A DNA stretch of 64,000 bases from Lentimicrobiaceae bacterium (GTDB lineage: Bacteria; Bacteroidota; Bacteroidia; Bacteroidales; F082). Location: positions 31,479 to 95,478 of the forward strand of contig PANC01000031.1 of the NCBI GenBank assembly GCA_002708315.1. The letters are read 5' to 3'. Position 1 is the first letter of the stretch. Every line of letters starts with the position of its first letter. Shown here in pieces: positions 1 through 9,026 of this stretch. Under the pieces are notes generated by a model. That model made no database searches and was not told where the DNA came from. It saw only the letters and a list, made by a program, of their open reading frames with translations. The position numbers and the translations under genes are program-made.

Positions 1-1
1 A

Positions 2-988
2 ATGATGGTAGATCCAAAATATGGTGGAAGTGGTATGGATACTATTTCTTATGTGCTGGCAATGGAAGAACTATCAAAAGTGGATGCATCCGTAAGTGTA
101 ATTGTATCAGTTAATAATTCATTGGTATGTTTTGGGCTAAGTAAATTTGGTTCGGAAGAGCAGAAACATAAATACCTCACTCCACTTGCCAAGGGTGAAA
201 TAATTGGTGCTTTTTTATTATCTGAACCAGAGGCAGGGTCAGATGCAACTCATCAACACACCACTGCTGAAGATAAAGGTGATTACTATCTTCTGAATGG
301 AACAAAAAACTGGATTACCAGTGCAAACTCAGCATCTACATACATTGTAATCGCTCAAACTTATCCTGAAAAACGTCACAAGGGAATAAATGCATTTATC
401 GTAGAAAAAAATTCTCCTGGTATAAGTCTTGGACCACATGAGGATAAAATGGGAATGAGAAGTTCCGATACGCATTCTGTAATGTTTACTGATGTTAAGG
501 TACCCAAAGAAAATCGCATAGGTGAAGATGGGTTTGGATTTAAGTTTGCAATGAAGGTTTTAGAAGCGGGTCGAATAGGAATAGCTGCTCAGGCTGTTGG
601 TTTAGCAAGTGGTGCTATGGAGAGAGCGACTGCATATTCAAAAGAACGCAAAGCATTTGGAACTGAATTAGCAAATCATCAATCTATAGCTTTTAAACTT
701 GCAGATATGGCTGTAAAAATTGAAAATGCACGTAACTTATGCTTGAAAGCAGCCTGGCTAAAAGACAATAATAAACAAATAACCATTGCCAGTGCAATGG
801 CAAAACAATATTCCGCAGACATGGCAATGGAAGTTACCACCGAGGCAGTGCAAATACATGGGGGTTATGGTTATGTAAAGGAATATCACGTGGAAAGATT
901 AATGCGTGAAGCCAAACTCACACAGATTTATGAGGGGACTTCTGAAGTTCAGAAAATAGTTATTTCCAGAGATGTCCTAAAGGATTAA
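2..988 (+). CDS. acyl-CoA dehydrogenase, 5' end cut by window edge
   Basis: FAD-dependent acyl-CoA dehydrogenase, which oxidises acyl-CoA to trans-2-enoyl-CoA and passes electrons to ETF. Family marks visible are the FAD/substrate loop with EPEAGSD, NGTKNWITSA, the helical C-terminal half (ERKAFG, QIHGGYGY) and the catalytic glutamate in YEGTSE close to the C-terminus. Only 328 residues are present against about 380 in the family, so roughly 50 N-terminal residues lie upstream of the window and the first in-window ATG is not the true start. It lies just upstream of etfB and etfA, its natural electron acceptors. The size and motifs fit a short-chain (butyryl-CoA type) enzyme, but chain length cannot be read from the sequence. 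Confidence 0.93.
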   Translation: MMVDPKYGGSGMDTISYVLAMEELSKVDASVSVIVSVNNSLVCFGLSKFGSEEQKHKYLTPLAKGEIIGAFLLSEPEAGSDATHQHTTAEDKGDYYLLNGTKNWITSANSASTYIVIAQTYPEKRHKGINAFIVEKNSPGISLGPHEDKMGMRSSDTHSVMFTDVKVPKENRIGEDGFGFKFAMKVLEAGRIGIAAQAVGLASGAMERATAYSKERKAFGTELANHQSIAFKLADMAVKIENARNLCLKAAWLKDNNKQITIASAMAKQYSADMAMEVTTEAVQIHGGYGYVKEYHVERLMREAKLTQIYEGTSEVQKIVISRDVLKD

Positions 989-1125
989 TTATCCACTCCA
1001 TTAACCTTTTGATTTTAAATATTTTTTCCTGTTTTTAGATACCGTTCAATCAATTTTTTTGCGATATTTGATAACCTATATTACATTCAAAAAATACAGT
1101 TAAACAATCATATAATTTAGTGATC

Positions 1126-1863
1126 ATGAAAATATTAGTCTTAATCAGTAATGTACCAGACACTACAACAAAAATTCGTTTTACAGGGAACAATACCGCA
1201 TTTGATGATTCAGGAGTTCAATGGATCATAAACCCTTGGGATGAGTTAGCATTAACCCGAGCACTGGAGTTGAAAGAAGCTGGTGGGGTTGACAAAATAA
1301 CTGTTGCAAATGTTGGTGAAAAATCCACCGAGGCAACCTTGAGAAAAGCTCTAGCAGTTGGAGCTGATGATGCGATCAGAATTAATACCACTGCCAATGA
1401 TGCCTTTTATGTTGCCACTCAATTGGCCGAGGTTGCCAAAGATTACGAATTAATATTGGCGGGTATAGAGGCTTCTGACTATAATGGTAATGCAGTAGGC
1501 GGAATGCTAGCAGAAATGCTAGATTACAATTCTGTTTCAGCTGTTTCAGGGATAGATCTGGATGGTTCCGACTTCAAGGTTACTAGAGAAGTTGATGGAG
1601 GATATCAGGTAGTTAGTATAGGTGGTCCTCTTCTGGCAATTGTTCAGAAAGGGATTGCAAAAGAACCTCGTATACCAGCCATGCGAGGGATTATGATGGC
1701 TCGTAAAAAACCTCTTAATATTAATGAACCTGTGGAAGGGATTGATAAAACGCAGATTATTAAGTTTGAATTACCACCTCCAAAAGCCGCATGTAAACTA
1801 ATAGATGAAGAAAATGCCAAAGAGGTAATTACACTTCTGCATGAAGAAGCAAAGGTTCTTTAG
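1126..1863 (+). CDS. etfB: electron transfer flavoprotein subunit beta
   Basis: Beta subunit of the ETF heterodimer, which accepts electrons from acyl-CoA dehydrogenases and hands them to a quinone reductase. The N-terminus MKILVLISNVPDTT and the body (INPWDELALTRALELKE, the ETF-beta signature near residues 120-190 with GNAVGGMLAEML and EPRIPAMRGIMMA) are typical. An upstream in-frame GTG at 1120 is possible, but the ATG at 1126 matches the family start. The gene ends 25 bases before the proposed etfA start, so the two are cotranscribed. No other ETF beta gene is seen in the window, so this ETF probably also serves the beta-oxidation operon at 22-31 kb. Confidence 0.95.
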   Translation: MKILVLISNVPDTTTKIRFTGNNTAFDDSGVQWIINPWDELALTRALELKEAGGVDKITVANVGEKSTEATLRKALAVGADDAIRINTTANDAFYVATQLAEVAKDYELILAGIEASDYNGNAVGGMLAEMLDYNSVSAVSGIDLDGSDFKVTREVDGGYQVVSIGGPLLAIVQKGIAKEPRIPAMRGIMMARKKPLNINEPVEGIDKTQIIKFELPPPKAACKLIDEENAKEVITLLHEEAKVL

Positions 1864-1888
1864 TAAAATAATTAAAAAATCAAGAAAA

Positions 1889-2851
1889 ATGTCAATATTA
1901 GTATATACAGAAAATTGGGATGGTAAGTTTAAGAACCTTAGTTTTGAGCTAGTATCATATGCTCATGCCATTGCCAAAGAAATGAATTCAACAGTAACAG
2001 CAGTATCACTTGGCAAAGTATCAGACGATGACCTTATGAAATTGGGTAAATATGGTGCCACAAAAGTTCTAAATGTTGATGATGAAAGATATAATTCAAT
2101 AGATAATAGAGCTACCGCAAAAGCTATTGCCTCAGCGGCAAAAAGTGAAGACTCAAGCATTGTAATTTTCGCAAATAATAATGTCGGAAAAGCAATTGCT
2201 CCAAGAACAGCCATCAAGCTGGATGCTGGCTTAGTATCTGGAGTAACTGCACTCCCGCTTTCAATTAACCCATTTGTGGTAAAGAAAAAAGTATTCACAA
2301 GTAAGGCTATTGCGAATGTGCAAATAAACTCTGATATCAAAGTAATCACTCTGGCGCAAAATAGCTACGATATTATTGATTTAGGACAAAGTGCTACCAT
2401 TGAAACCTATGATCCAGGTATTGTTGATACTGATTTCTCAACTTCAGTCATTGAAACAAATAAAGTTAGCGGTAAAGTTCTTCTTTCAGATGCGGAAATT
2501 GTTGTTTCAGGAGGTCGTGGAATGAAAAGTGCTGATAATTGGGGAGGACTTGAGGAACTTGCAGACCTTTTAGGTGCAGGGTTAGCATGCTCACGGCCTG
2601 TTTCTGATGAAGGTTGGAGATCCCATTCAGAACATGTTGGCCAAACCGGAGTAATGATTGCTCCCAATTTATATTTTGCCTTTGGCATATCAGGAGCAAT
2701 CCAACACCTTGGAGGAGTTAGTTCTTCAAAGGTTATTGTAGCTGTAAACAAGGATCCAGAAGCTCCAATTTTTGAAGCCGCAGATTATGGTATTGTTGGT
2801 GATGTTAATGTGGTTATTCCGGAATTTATTGAAGCTGTAAAGGCACTTTAA
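1889..2851 (+). CDS. etfA: electron transfer flavoprotein subunit alpha
   Basis: Alpha subunit of ETF, carrying the FAD-binding C-terminal domain. The C-terminal half shows the ETF-alpha signature: SGGRGMKSADNW, ADLLGAGLACSRPVSDEGW, GQTGVMIAPNLYFAFGISGAIQHLGG. The open frame extends upstream to 1841 and overlaps etfB, but the ATG at 1889 (MSILVYTENWDGK) matches the usual Bacteroidota start and has an A/G-rich stretch before it. About 320 residues, the normal length. It forms a complex with the EtfB encoded directly upstream. Confidence 0.95.
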   Translation: MSILVYTENWDGKFKNLSFELVSYAHAIAKEMNSTVTAVSLGKVSDDDLMKLGKYGATKVLNVDDERYNSIDNRATAKAIASAAKSEDSSIVIFANNNVGKAIAPRTAIKLDAGLVSGVTALPLSINPFVVKKKVFTSKAIANVQINSDIKVITLAQNSYDIIDLGQSATIETYDPGIVDTDFSTSVIETNKVSGKVLLSDAEIVVSGGRGMKSADNWGGLEELADLLGAGLACSRPVSDEGWRSHSEHVGQTGVMIAPNLYFAFGISGAIQHLGGVSSSKVIVAVNKDPEAPIFEAADYGIVGDVNVVIPEFIEAVKAL

Positions 2852-2935
2852 AAACGTTGATTGTATTTTAAAACCTGATAACATTTTTGGGGTCGGCTTT
2901 TTTTATTATTAAATTTGGGGTTTAAATTTAAAGTA

Positions 2936-3280
2936 ATGATAGAAATATATCACAACCCTAGATGTCGCAAATCAAGAGCTGCTCTGCAATATCTTCGTGA
3001 TAATTACTCTCAGTTTAAAATTATTGAATACTTGAAAGAACCACTAGATTCTATTAGCTTTGGTAAATTATTGAAAAAACTCGGAAAAAGACCATCAGAA
3101 ATGATGAGGACAAACGAATCTATATACAAATCTGAATATAAGGGTAAGGAGTTTTCGGATGCTCAGTGGATAAAAATAATGGTTGGAAATCCAAAACTTA
3201 TTAAAAGACCCATTGTTGTCAAAGACGATGAAGCAATTTGGGCTGACCCTTCGGATTTACTTATATCATTTCTGGATTAG
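2936..3280 (+). CDS. ArsC/Spx-family protein (arsenate reductase-like)
   Basis: Small thioredoxin-fold protein of the ArsC/YffB family, about 114 residues. The N-terminal active-site segment HNPRCRKSR carries Cys10 followed by an arginine (Arg14), as in glutaredoxin-dependent arsenate reductases, and the C-terminal part has the family stretch with NPKLIKRPIVV. The start is placed at 2936, because an upstream TTG at 2915 would add seven residues the family lacks. There is no arsenic-resistance context (no ArsR, no efflux pump), so a general thiol-redox role is as likely as arsenate reduction. It lies alone between etfA and fumC. Confidence 0.85.
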   Translation: MIEIYHNPRCRKSRAALQYLRDNYSQFKIIEYLKEPLDSISFGKLLKKLGKRPSEMMRTNESIYKSEYKGKEFSDAQWIKIMVGNPKLIKRPIVVKDDEAIWADPSDLLISFLD

Positions 3281-3342
3281 AGATACTAAAATGAAATTAA
3301 TCGGGAAGCCGTTTAAACATATATAACTTCAAAATTAGTGAA

Positions 3343-4728
3343 ATGAAATATAGAATTGAGCATGATACAATGGGAGATGTGCAAGTTCCTGCTGAGAAGT
3401 ATTGGGGAGCGCAAACTCAGAGGTCTAAAATGAATTTTAAAATTGGTCCAGAAGGTTCGATGCCTGAAGAGATAATAACTGCTTTTGCTTATCTAAAAAA
3501 GGCTGCTGCTATCACAAATTGCAAGCTGGGAGTTCTATCCGATAAAAAATCAGAATTGATTGGCAAGGCTTGTGATGATATTTTGGAAGGTAATCTTGAA
3601 GGAAACTTCCCATTGGTTATTTGGCAAACAGGTTCAGGCACTCAATCTAATATGAACATGAACGAAGTTATTGCCAATAGAGGCCATGTCATAAATGGAG
3701 GCGACCTCAAAGATAATGATAAAGTATTGCATCCAAACGATGATGTAAATAAATCGCAATCCTCCAATGATACATTCCCGACGGCCATGCACATTGCTGC
3801 ATATAAATTAATTGTTGAAAATACCATTCCTGGTCTTGAAATGTTAAGAGATGCTCTTGATGATAAAGCAACCTCATTTAAAGATATTGTCAAGACAGGT
3901 CGTACCCATCTAATGGACGCTACTCCATTAACTCTTGGACAGGAGTTTTCTGGCTATGTTGCTCAGCTAGATTTTGGCCTTAAAGCACTTTCAAATACTC
4001 TACCTCATCTAACGGAGCTTGCATTGGGAGGAACTGCTGTAGGAACTGGTTTGAATACTCCTGATAACTATGATACTAAAGTTGCTGAAAGCATCGCATC
4101 ATTAACAGGATATCCCTTTGTTACTGCAAAAAATAAGTTTGAAGCATTATCAGCTCATGATGCAATTGTTGAAACATCAGGTGCTCTCAAGCAGATTGCA
4201 GTTAGCCTAATGCACATAGGTAATAATATCCGTGCATTAGCCTCAGGTCCTCGTTGCAGTATAGGTGAGATTCAGCTACCGGCTAATGAACCTGGGTCAA
4301 GTATTATGCCTGGCAAAGTAAACCCAACTCAAAACGAGGCCATAACAATGGTTTGTGCTCAAGTTATTGGTAATGATACCGCAATTTCAATTGGAGGAAT
4401 GCAAGGGCATTTTCAATTAAATGTATTTAAACCTGTCATGATAGCTAACCTTCTTCAATCAGCAAGACTTATAGGAGATGCTTGTGTTTCTTTTACCAAT
4501 AATGCAGTAATAGATATTGAAGCTAATCAATCTATAGTAAAAGATAAACTTGATAACTCGTTGATGCTAGTCACAGCTCTAAATACTCACATTGGGTATG
4601 AAAATGCTGCTAAAATTGCAAAAAAAGCACACTCAGAAGGCACAACTTTGCGACAAGCAGCACTTGAGCTTGGATTTATGGACGATAAAAAATTCACAGA
4701 ATTGGTAGATCCAAAAAAGATGATTTAA
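3343..4728 (+). CDS. fumC: class II fumarate hydratase
   Basis: Iron-independent fumarase catalysing fumarate to L-malate in the TCA cycle; cytosolic homotetramer. All signatures are present: YWGAQTQRS near the N-terminus, [19 protein letters not shown] (about residues 98-116), the [17 protein letters not shown] active-site stretch, [11 protein letters not shown], and the fumarate-lyase signature [11 protein letters not shown] near residue 320. At 461 residues it is full length. It appears to be a single-gene transcription unit, about 60 bases after the ArsC-like gene. Confidence 0.97.
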   Translation: MKYRIEHDTMGDVQVPAEKYWGAQTQRSKMNFKIGPEGSMPEEIITAFAYLKKAAAITNCKLGVLSDKKSELIGKACDDILEGNLEGNFPLVIWQTGSGTQSNMNMNEVIANRGHVINGGDLKDNDKVLHPNDDVNKSQSSNDTFPTAMHIAAYKLIVENTIPGLEMLRDALDDKATSFKDIVKTGRTHLMDATPLTLGQEFSGYVAQLDFGLKALSNTLPHLTELALGGTAVGTGLNTPDNYDTKVAESIASLTGYPFVTAKNKFEALSAHDAIVETSGALKQIAVSLMHIGNNIRALASGPRCSIGEIQLPANEPGSSIMPGKVNPTQNEAITMVCAQVIGNDTAISIGGMQGHFQLNVFKPVMIANLLQSARLIGDACVSFTNNAVIDIEANQSIVKDKLDNSLMLVTALNTHIGYENAAKIAKKAHSEGTTLRQAALELGFMDDKKFTELVDPKKMI

Positions 4729-4753
4729 TTATTAGCAAAAAAGCTATGATGAT

Positions 4754-4993
4754 ATGGATAAGCCTGTAATTGTTCAGAAAAAATCTCTTAAACTTGAGAT
4801 GAATCCAGGCACCTATTTTTGGTGTGCCTGCGGTAAAAGCAAGGATCAACCATTTTGTGATGGTTCTCATAAAGGCACGAAGTTCAGGCCAGAGAAAGTT
4901 GTAATTGAAGAAAAGCAGATATTTCCCTGGTGCATGTGCAGATATAGTGATAAAGGTGCAAGGTGCGACAGCAAACACAGAGAACTTGCCTAG
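4754..4993 (+). CDS. CDGSH iron-sulfur protein with two Fe-S sites
   Basis: A 79-residue soluble protein carrying two CDGSH-type [2Fe-2S] sites. The first is classical: Cys24, Cys26, Cys35 and His39 in CDGSH. The second keeps the ligand pattern (Cys60, Cys62, Cys71, His75) but reads CDSKH. The C-to-C spacing (9 residues from the second to the third Cys) is the same in both, so the second site probably still binds a cluster. Such proteins are thought to take part in redox or iron-sulfur handling, but no substrate is known. It follows fumC by 25 bases and converges with the glycosyltransferase gene at 5010. Confidence 0.85.
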   Translation: MDKPVIVQKKSLKLEMNPGTYFWCACGKSKDQPFCDGSHKGTKFRPEKVVIEEKQIFPWCMCRYSDKGARCDSKHRELA

Positions 4994-5009
4994 TATTATC
5001 AAAAATTTA

Positions 5010-6578
5010 TTATTTCCGTATGTGCGAGGATGAATCTTTTGTTATTAGGTTTTTGCATCTAAAAATAAAAATTCTTTTGGCAATTTCATTTCCCCTAATA
5101 ACATCTATGGTATCGGATGGAGTAACGCTCTCAAAGTTTCTGTAAATTATAGAGTCGGGTAAATTAAACTCCCTACTATCAGTGATATAATATGCGTCCG
5201 CGCCTTCAATAAATCCTCCACGCTCCTCATTTATCCAAGCATATTTATGAATATCTGTTAGTTTGCCAAGAGCAAGAGCATTCATCCCTACTTTACGAGC
5301 AAAATAATATTCATAATTTGCCAAAGGAAACCATTTTGAACCAACCATAAAACTATTGTCATCCATCACTCCATTTCTCCTATCTTGCTCCACAATGTAT
5401 ACAAACTTATTTCCAGCCTGCCTGTAACCATATATGTCCAGAGAAGGATCATTTTTGCCAATACGATTGTAGTCGGTTGATTTATCAAAGGGTATAAATC
5501 CACTATTAATTTGAACTAGTCCTAAAGTTATTATTAGTGATATAAGTGCCAATGATAAAATAATTACAACAGGAATTCCACGGGTTTTAATCCTTCTATC
5601 TGATATGTAAACAGCAGCTAATGGTATTAATGAGGTTATTCCTGGAGCAGTCCAGTGGGGTAATGTTCTTCTAAAAAGCGAGAAAATAATAAACGTGATT
5701 ACAATTGGTAGCCCAGCTAGAAGTAATATACGCAGGTGACTTTTTTCCAATGATAACTTCCCTCTTAAACCCGCAATTATAGATACTATCACTAGTATGT
5801 AAACAATGGGGTTATTATATAGAAATTCTCCTAATATTTCACTGATTAAGTAGTCAAAATCCATGGAATAACCGCTCATGTCAACTCTATTCGTATGAAA
5901 ATTTATACTAATAAAATCATTTTGAATATTCCATATAAGTATTGGTATAGATATAATAGCCGATATTAATAAGCCAATATAAAGCCACTTACTTTTCAAC
6001 CAATCCCTATTATAAAAGAATATATACAGGATAATCCCAATCCATAGGAATATGGTGGTATATTTAGATAAAATTCCAAGGCCAATTACCACACTTAATT
6101 TTAGCATATTGATACCTGACATTGATATGTTTGGACACTTTGGAACTGTTTTAATTGTCAACAATAATGCCCATAGCCAGAAGAGACTTTGAGGAGTATC
6201 AGGAAGTATAAAAACTCCTGTAATTATTGTAGCATATACTGATGATACATATATTAAAGATGCATAAAATCCCGTTCGTTCATCCTTTAGAGCAAGTCCT
6301 ATTTTAAATACTATCCATATGTTAAAAGCACCAATTATTATGGAGCCAAGTCGTAAAAAAAATTCGCTTTGAAATGCCATGTCTAGAGTAGTAATCTGCA
6401 TTACCAATCCAATCATAATAGGATGATCAAAATGCGACCAATCAGGGAAAAGACCGTATAACCTATAATAAACTTCATCATTTCCTAGCTCAAGAAAATA
6501 GGCAAGAAATGATCTTACAATTGTTGATATAACAATAAGATAAATTACATTTAAGGAATATTTCTTAAAGTTGTTCAT
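5010..6578 (-). CDS. GT39/PMT-type membrane glycosyltransferase
   Basis: A 522-residue multi-pass membrane protein of the dolichyl-phosphate-mannose/ArnT (PMT, GT-C fold) type, which moves a sugar from a lipid-phosphate donor to a protein or lipid outside the inner membrane. The first periplasmic loop has the family acidic pair in NDEVYY and the WSHFDHPIMIG stretch; about ten hydrophobic segments follow, then a soluble C-terminal tail of about 150 residues. Its start overlaps the stop of the upstream gene by four bases, so the two are translationally coupled. The acceptor is unknown; lipid A or another envelope glycan is an inference. Confidence 0.82.
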   Translation of the reverse strand: MNNFKKYSLNVIYLIVISTIVRSFLAYFLELGNDEVYYRLYGLFPDWSHFDHPIMIGLVMQITTLDMAFQSEFFLRLGSIIIGAFNIWIVFKIGLALKDERTGFYASLIYVSSVYATIITGVFILPDTPQSLFWLWALLLTIKTVPKCPNISMSGINMLKLSVVIGLGILSKYTTIFLWIGIILYIFFYNRDWLKSKWLYIGLLISAIISIPILIWNIQNDFISINFHTNRVDMSGYSMDFDYLISEILGEFLYNNPIVYILVIVSIIAGLRGKLSLEKSHLRILLLAGLPIVITFIIFSLFRRTLPHWTAPGITSLIPLAAVYISDRRIKTRGIPVVIILSLALISLIITLGLVQINSGFIPFDKSTDYNRIGKNDPSLDIYGYRQAGNKFVYIVEQDRRNGVMDDNSFMVGSKWFPLANYEYYFARKVGMNALALGKLTDIHKYAWINEERGGFIEGADAYYITDSREFNLPDSIIYRNFESVTPSDTIDVIRGNEIAKRIFIFRCKNLITKDSSSHIRK

Positions 6579-7783
6579 CTATTTCTTTTTAACTTTCTTG
6601 ACTTTCTAATGCGAAATATTCCATACACAATTGTAAGACCTATTATAATATATATGATCCTAAGCATAAGAGTGGCTTTAGAATCTATTACAGCCGTTTT
6701 TTTTGTTTCTGGATGGTCTCCTGAGTATCTAACTATTGGATTTAACATTATTTTAGAGTCATCATAAAATTCAACTTCAGTTCTCAAATAAGTATTTCGA
6801 TCATCCATTTTACATGAACTAAATGATGTACTATCTGCAGTCTTTACAACCTCTCCGTTGTCGCTTATAAATCTTATTTGCTTTGCAATTTTATTAACCG
6901 AAATAAACAAAGTGTCTCCGTATAGTTTTGCCGAATTTAGTTTGGGTATATCCTTTGATCGTTTTACTTTATCGTTCATTGGTTCATCATCAATCCTGAT
7001 AAAATCCATCCCATAATAAGCTCCCTTCCCAAGCTGAGTGAGTATTAACTCACTTTCAGTACTAAATGCATTAATCATTGTAAACCTTCTTCCAACATCA
7101 TTGGAGTTTAGAACATCGTGGGCATCATCATTTCCTATTATATAAGCAAGTTGACCAGAGGAAAGAGCTTCATCCCAATGATTTATTGATACACGCATGT
7201 TATTTAACACTTCAATGGCGTCATAGTTGGTAAGATATTTCATGTCTTCAATGCTATAACCATCGCGTAATGTAGGGTGTGCAATTACAACAAACCGATT
7301 TGATGTTGACAACTCATCTAAAATCCATTGTTTCATGCTCAAGGTTTGTCCAAACATTAAATCTATCCACAACACCTTCTCAGAACCAATACACACCTGA
7401 TGTGTTTTAAAAATATTAAATCCATGCTCATAGGTGGGAATATATGATTGTTTATCTTTTCCGTGCTCGTTTATTTTTTGATAATCCGATGTAGCAACAT
7501 GGTCAAAACCTAGAATTTTATATATACTATCGATACGTTGATTAGAATTTTTGCGACCATTGGTAAGGCCAAGCCAGGCTTTGGACTGAACTTGAAAGTT
7601 ATATTTTTTCCAGTTTGTAGAGTCAATATTTTTATATGGGTTGTAAAGTTTATCTCCCGAAAATGGAATTGGCCCAGAAAACTTGTATACCGGAGCAAGC
7701 AGATAAAACATTACAAGCACCCCCATTATAATTATGAGTAAAAACATTAAAAATCTAAGAGTGATACAAAATAGTTTTTTCAT
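6575..7783 (-). CDS. membrane-anchored PHP-like (putative metallo-hydrolase) protein
   Basis: A protein of about 402 residues with an N-terminal transmembrane segment, a soluble domain of about 300 residues and a C-terminal transmembrane helix followed by a basic tail. The soluble domain resembles PHP phosphoesterases: GFDHVATSDY, YEHGFN, AHPTLRDGY, AIEVLNN and GNDDAHD look like successive metal-binding or structural motifs. The usual N-terminal HxHxxxS is not recognisable (the place reads AWLGLTNGR), so activity is uncertain. ATG 7783 is chosen over ATG 7792 and TTG 7804 because a -7 promoter element lies at 7802-7809. It overlaps the glycosyltransferase by 4 bases and probably works with it. 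Confidence 0.55.
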   Translation of the reverse strand: MKKLFCITLRFLMFLLIIIMGVLVMFYLLAPVYKFSGPIPFSGDKLYNPYKNIDSTNWKKYNFQVQSKAWLGLTNGRKNSNQRIDSIYKILGFDHVATSDYQKINEHGKDKQSYIPTYEHGFNIFKTHQVCIGSEKVLWIDLMFGQTLSMKQWILDELSTSNRFVVIAHPTLRDGYSIEDMKYLTNYDAIEVLNNMRVSINHWDEALSSGQLAYIIGNDDAHDVLNSNDVGRRFTMINAFSTESELILTQLGKGAYYGMDFIRIDDEPMNDKVKRSKDIPKLNSAKLYGDTLFISVNKIAKQIRFISDNGEVVKTADSTSFSSCKMDDRNTYLRTEVEFYDDSKIMLNPIVRYSGDHPETKKTAVIDSKATLMLRIIYIIIGLTIVYGIFRIRKSRKLKRNR

Positions 7784-8103
7784 AGTAAACATTAGTAAAT
7801 GCAAAATTATAAAAATACAGTTCCAAATGATGCTAAAACTAAGTAAGAAATTTTTCCCTATTCTGATAATTATGTACTATATTTGAAGTATCAAATTTCA
7901 GTTCCTAAATAGCGAAAAGTCACTATTAATTTCTACTGATATTAATTGTTATAAGTGTTTACTTGCCTCTTAATAAACTGATAAGAATAACTCATAATTA
8001 ACCTAAAATAAAGGTGTTTTTTATTGATATAAATATTCTGTATAATCAATATTAAAAAATTTAATATTTAACCTGCAACAATATCTACCATCATTTATAT
8101 GAT
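7784..8103. promoter_or_regulatory. divergent intergenic region before the resorcinol cluster
   Basis: 320 very AT-rich bases between the PHP-like gene (minus) and darA (plus). Besides the minus-strand element at 7802-7809, the plus strand has TATATTTG at 7878-7885, a perfect -7 match. It has no good -33 partner and would leave a leader of about 210 bases before darA. No gene, repeat or strong hairpin was seen. Confidence 0.35.
7802..7809 (-). promoter_or_regulatory. putative -7 element (TAATTTTG)
   Basis: On the minus strand this reads TAATTTTG, matching the Bacteroidota sigma-A -7 consensus TAnnTTTG. It lies 18 bases before the ATG at 7783, which supports that start. No convincing -33 TTTG is at the right distance (TTTG at 7824-7827 is only 14 bases away). 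Confidence 0.4.
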
Positions 8104-9024
8104 ATGAAACATGTTTTATCTATAACATATTCGCAGTCTGGTCAGTTGAATGATATAGTTACTAATATTACTGACAACTTATCCAAAAATATTAAGGTTC
8201 ATCACCATAAGATTACCCCAGTTCCTAATTTTCCATTTCCATGGACAGGCAAATCTTTTTGGAATGCAATGCCTGAATCTGTGCAAATGATCCCTTCGGA
8301 GATTGTCCCATTAAACATTGATGAACAAATAGATTATGATTTGATTATAATTGGTTACCCAATATGGTTTTTATCTCCAGCGATTCCAATAACTACATTT
8401 TTCCTTGGTAATCAGGCAAAGTCTATTTTATCAAACAAGCCAGTTTTAACAGTTATTGGAGCAAGAAACATGTGGGTAATGGCACAAGAGGAAATCAAGA
8501 AAATGATTTCTGAATGTAACGGCAAACTTGTTGGAAACATAGCTTTATGTGACAAACACTATAATTTGATAAGTGTTGTAACCATAATTTATTGGATGAT
8601 GAGTGGAAATAAAAACAATTTTCTGGGTATTTTTCCTAAACCTGGTATTTCTGATGAGGATATTTCGAATGTTAGTGTTTTCTCCCCTGTTATAAGCAAT
8701 TCAGTAACTAACTCTGATTATGATACTTTAAATGAAAAATTAGTGAATCTGAAATCCGCTCGGCTTATTCCAGATATTGTATCAATCGAGGAAAAAGGAA
8801 AGCGAATGTTCAAAATATGGTCAAAATTTATTTTGAAGAAAGGTGGGCCAGAATCTAATAAACGTTCCTTTAGATTAAAAATTTTTAGTAGGTATCTTTT
8901 GTTTGTTATTTTTGTCGTTTCGCCAATAGCTTCTTTGATTTATTATCTGACTTGGCCATTGTTATTCATACGAATACGCAGGAAACTGAAGTACTACAAG
9001 GGAGTAAGATTAAAAGCATATTAG
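8104..9024 (+). CDS. darA: dialkylresorcinol-forming flavodoxin-like oxidoreductase DarA
   Basis: First gene of a dialkylresorcinol-type cluster. About 170 N-terminal residues are flavodoxin-like: SITYSQSGQL is the phosphate loop and IIIGYPIWFLSPAIP is a flavin-contact loop. The C-terminus has a hydrophobic hairpin followed by a basic tail, suggesting membrane association. DarA-family proteins are described as the aromatase/oxidase partner of DarB, turning the cyclohexanedione formed from two acyl chains into a dialkylresorcinol. The adjoining DarB gene two bases downstream is the main support for the name. Length (306) fits the family. The exact substrate cannot be read from sequence. Confidence 0.85.
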   Translation: MKHVLSITYSQSGQLNDIVTNITDNLSKNIKVHHHKITPVPNFPFPWTGKSFWNAMPESVQMIPSEIVPLNIDEQIDYDLIIIGYPIWFLSPAIPITTFFLGNQAKSILSNKPVLTVIGARNMWVMAQEEIKKMISECNGKLVGNIALCDKHYNLISVVTIIYWMMSGNKNNFLGIFPKPGISDEDISNVSVFSPVISNSVTNSDYDTLNEKLVNLKSARLIPDIVSIEEKGKRMFKIWSKFILKKGGPESNKRSFRLKIFSRYLLFVIFVVSPIASLIYYLTWPLLFIRIRRKLKYYKGVRLKAY

Positions 9025-9026
9025 AA

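Noticed and set aside
2852..2935. Hairpin-like T-rich stretch after etfA
   Set aside because: Stem pairing around the GGGGTCGGC segment is too weak to call a terminator.
2915..2935. Longer ArsC-like start at TTG 2915
   Set aside because: Adds seven residues not present in the family, while ATG 2936 fits exactly.
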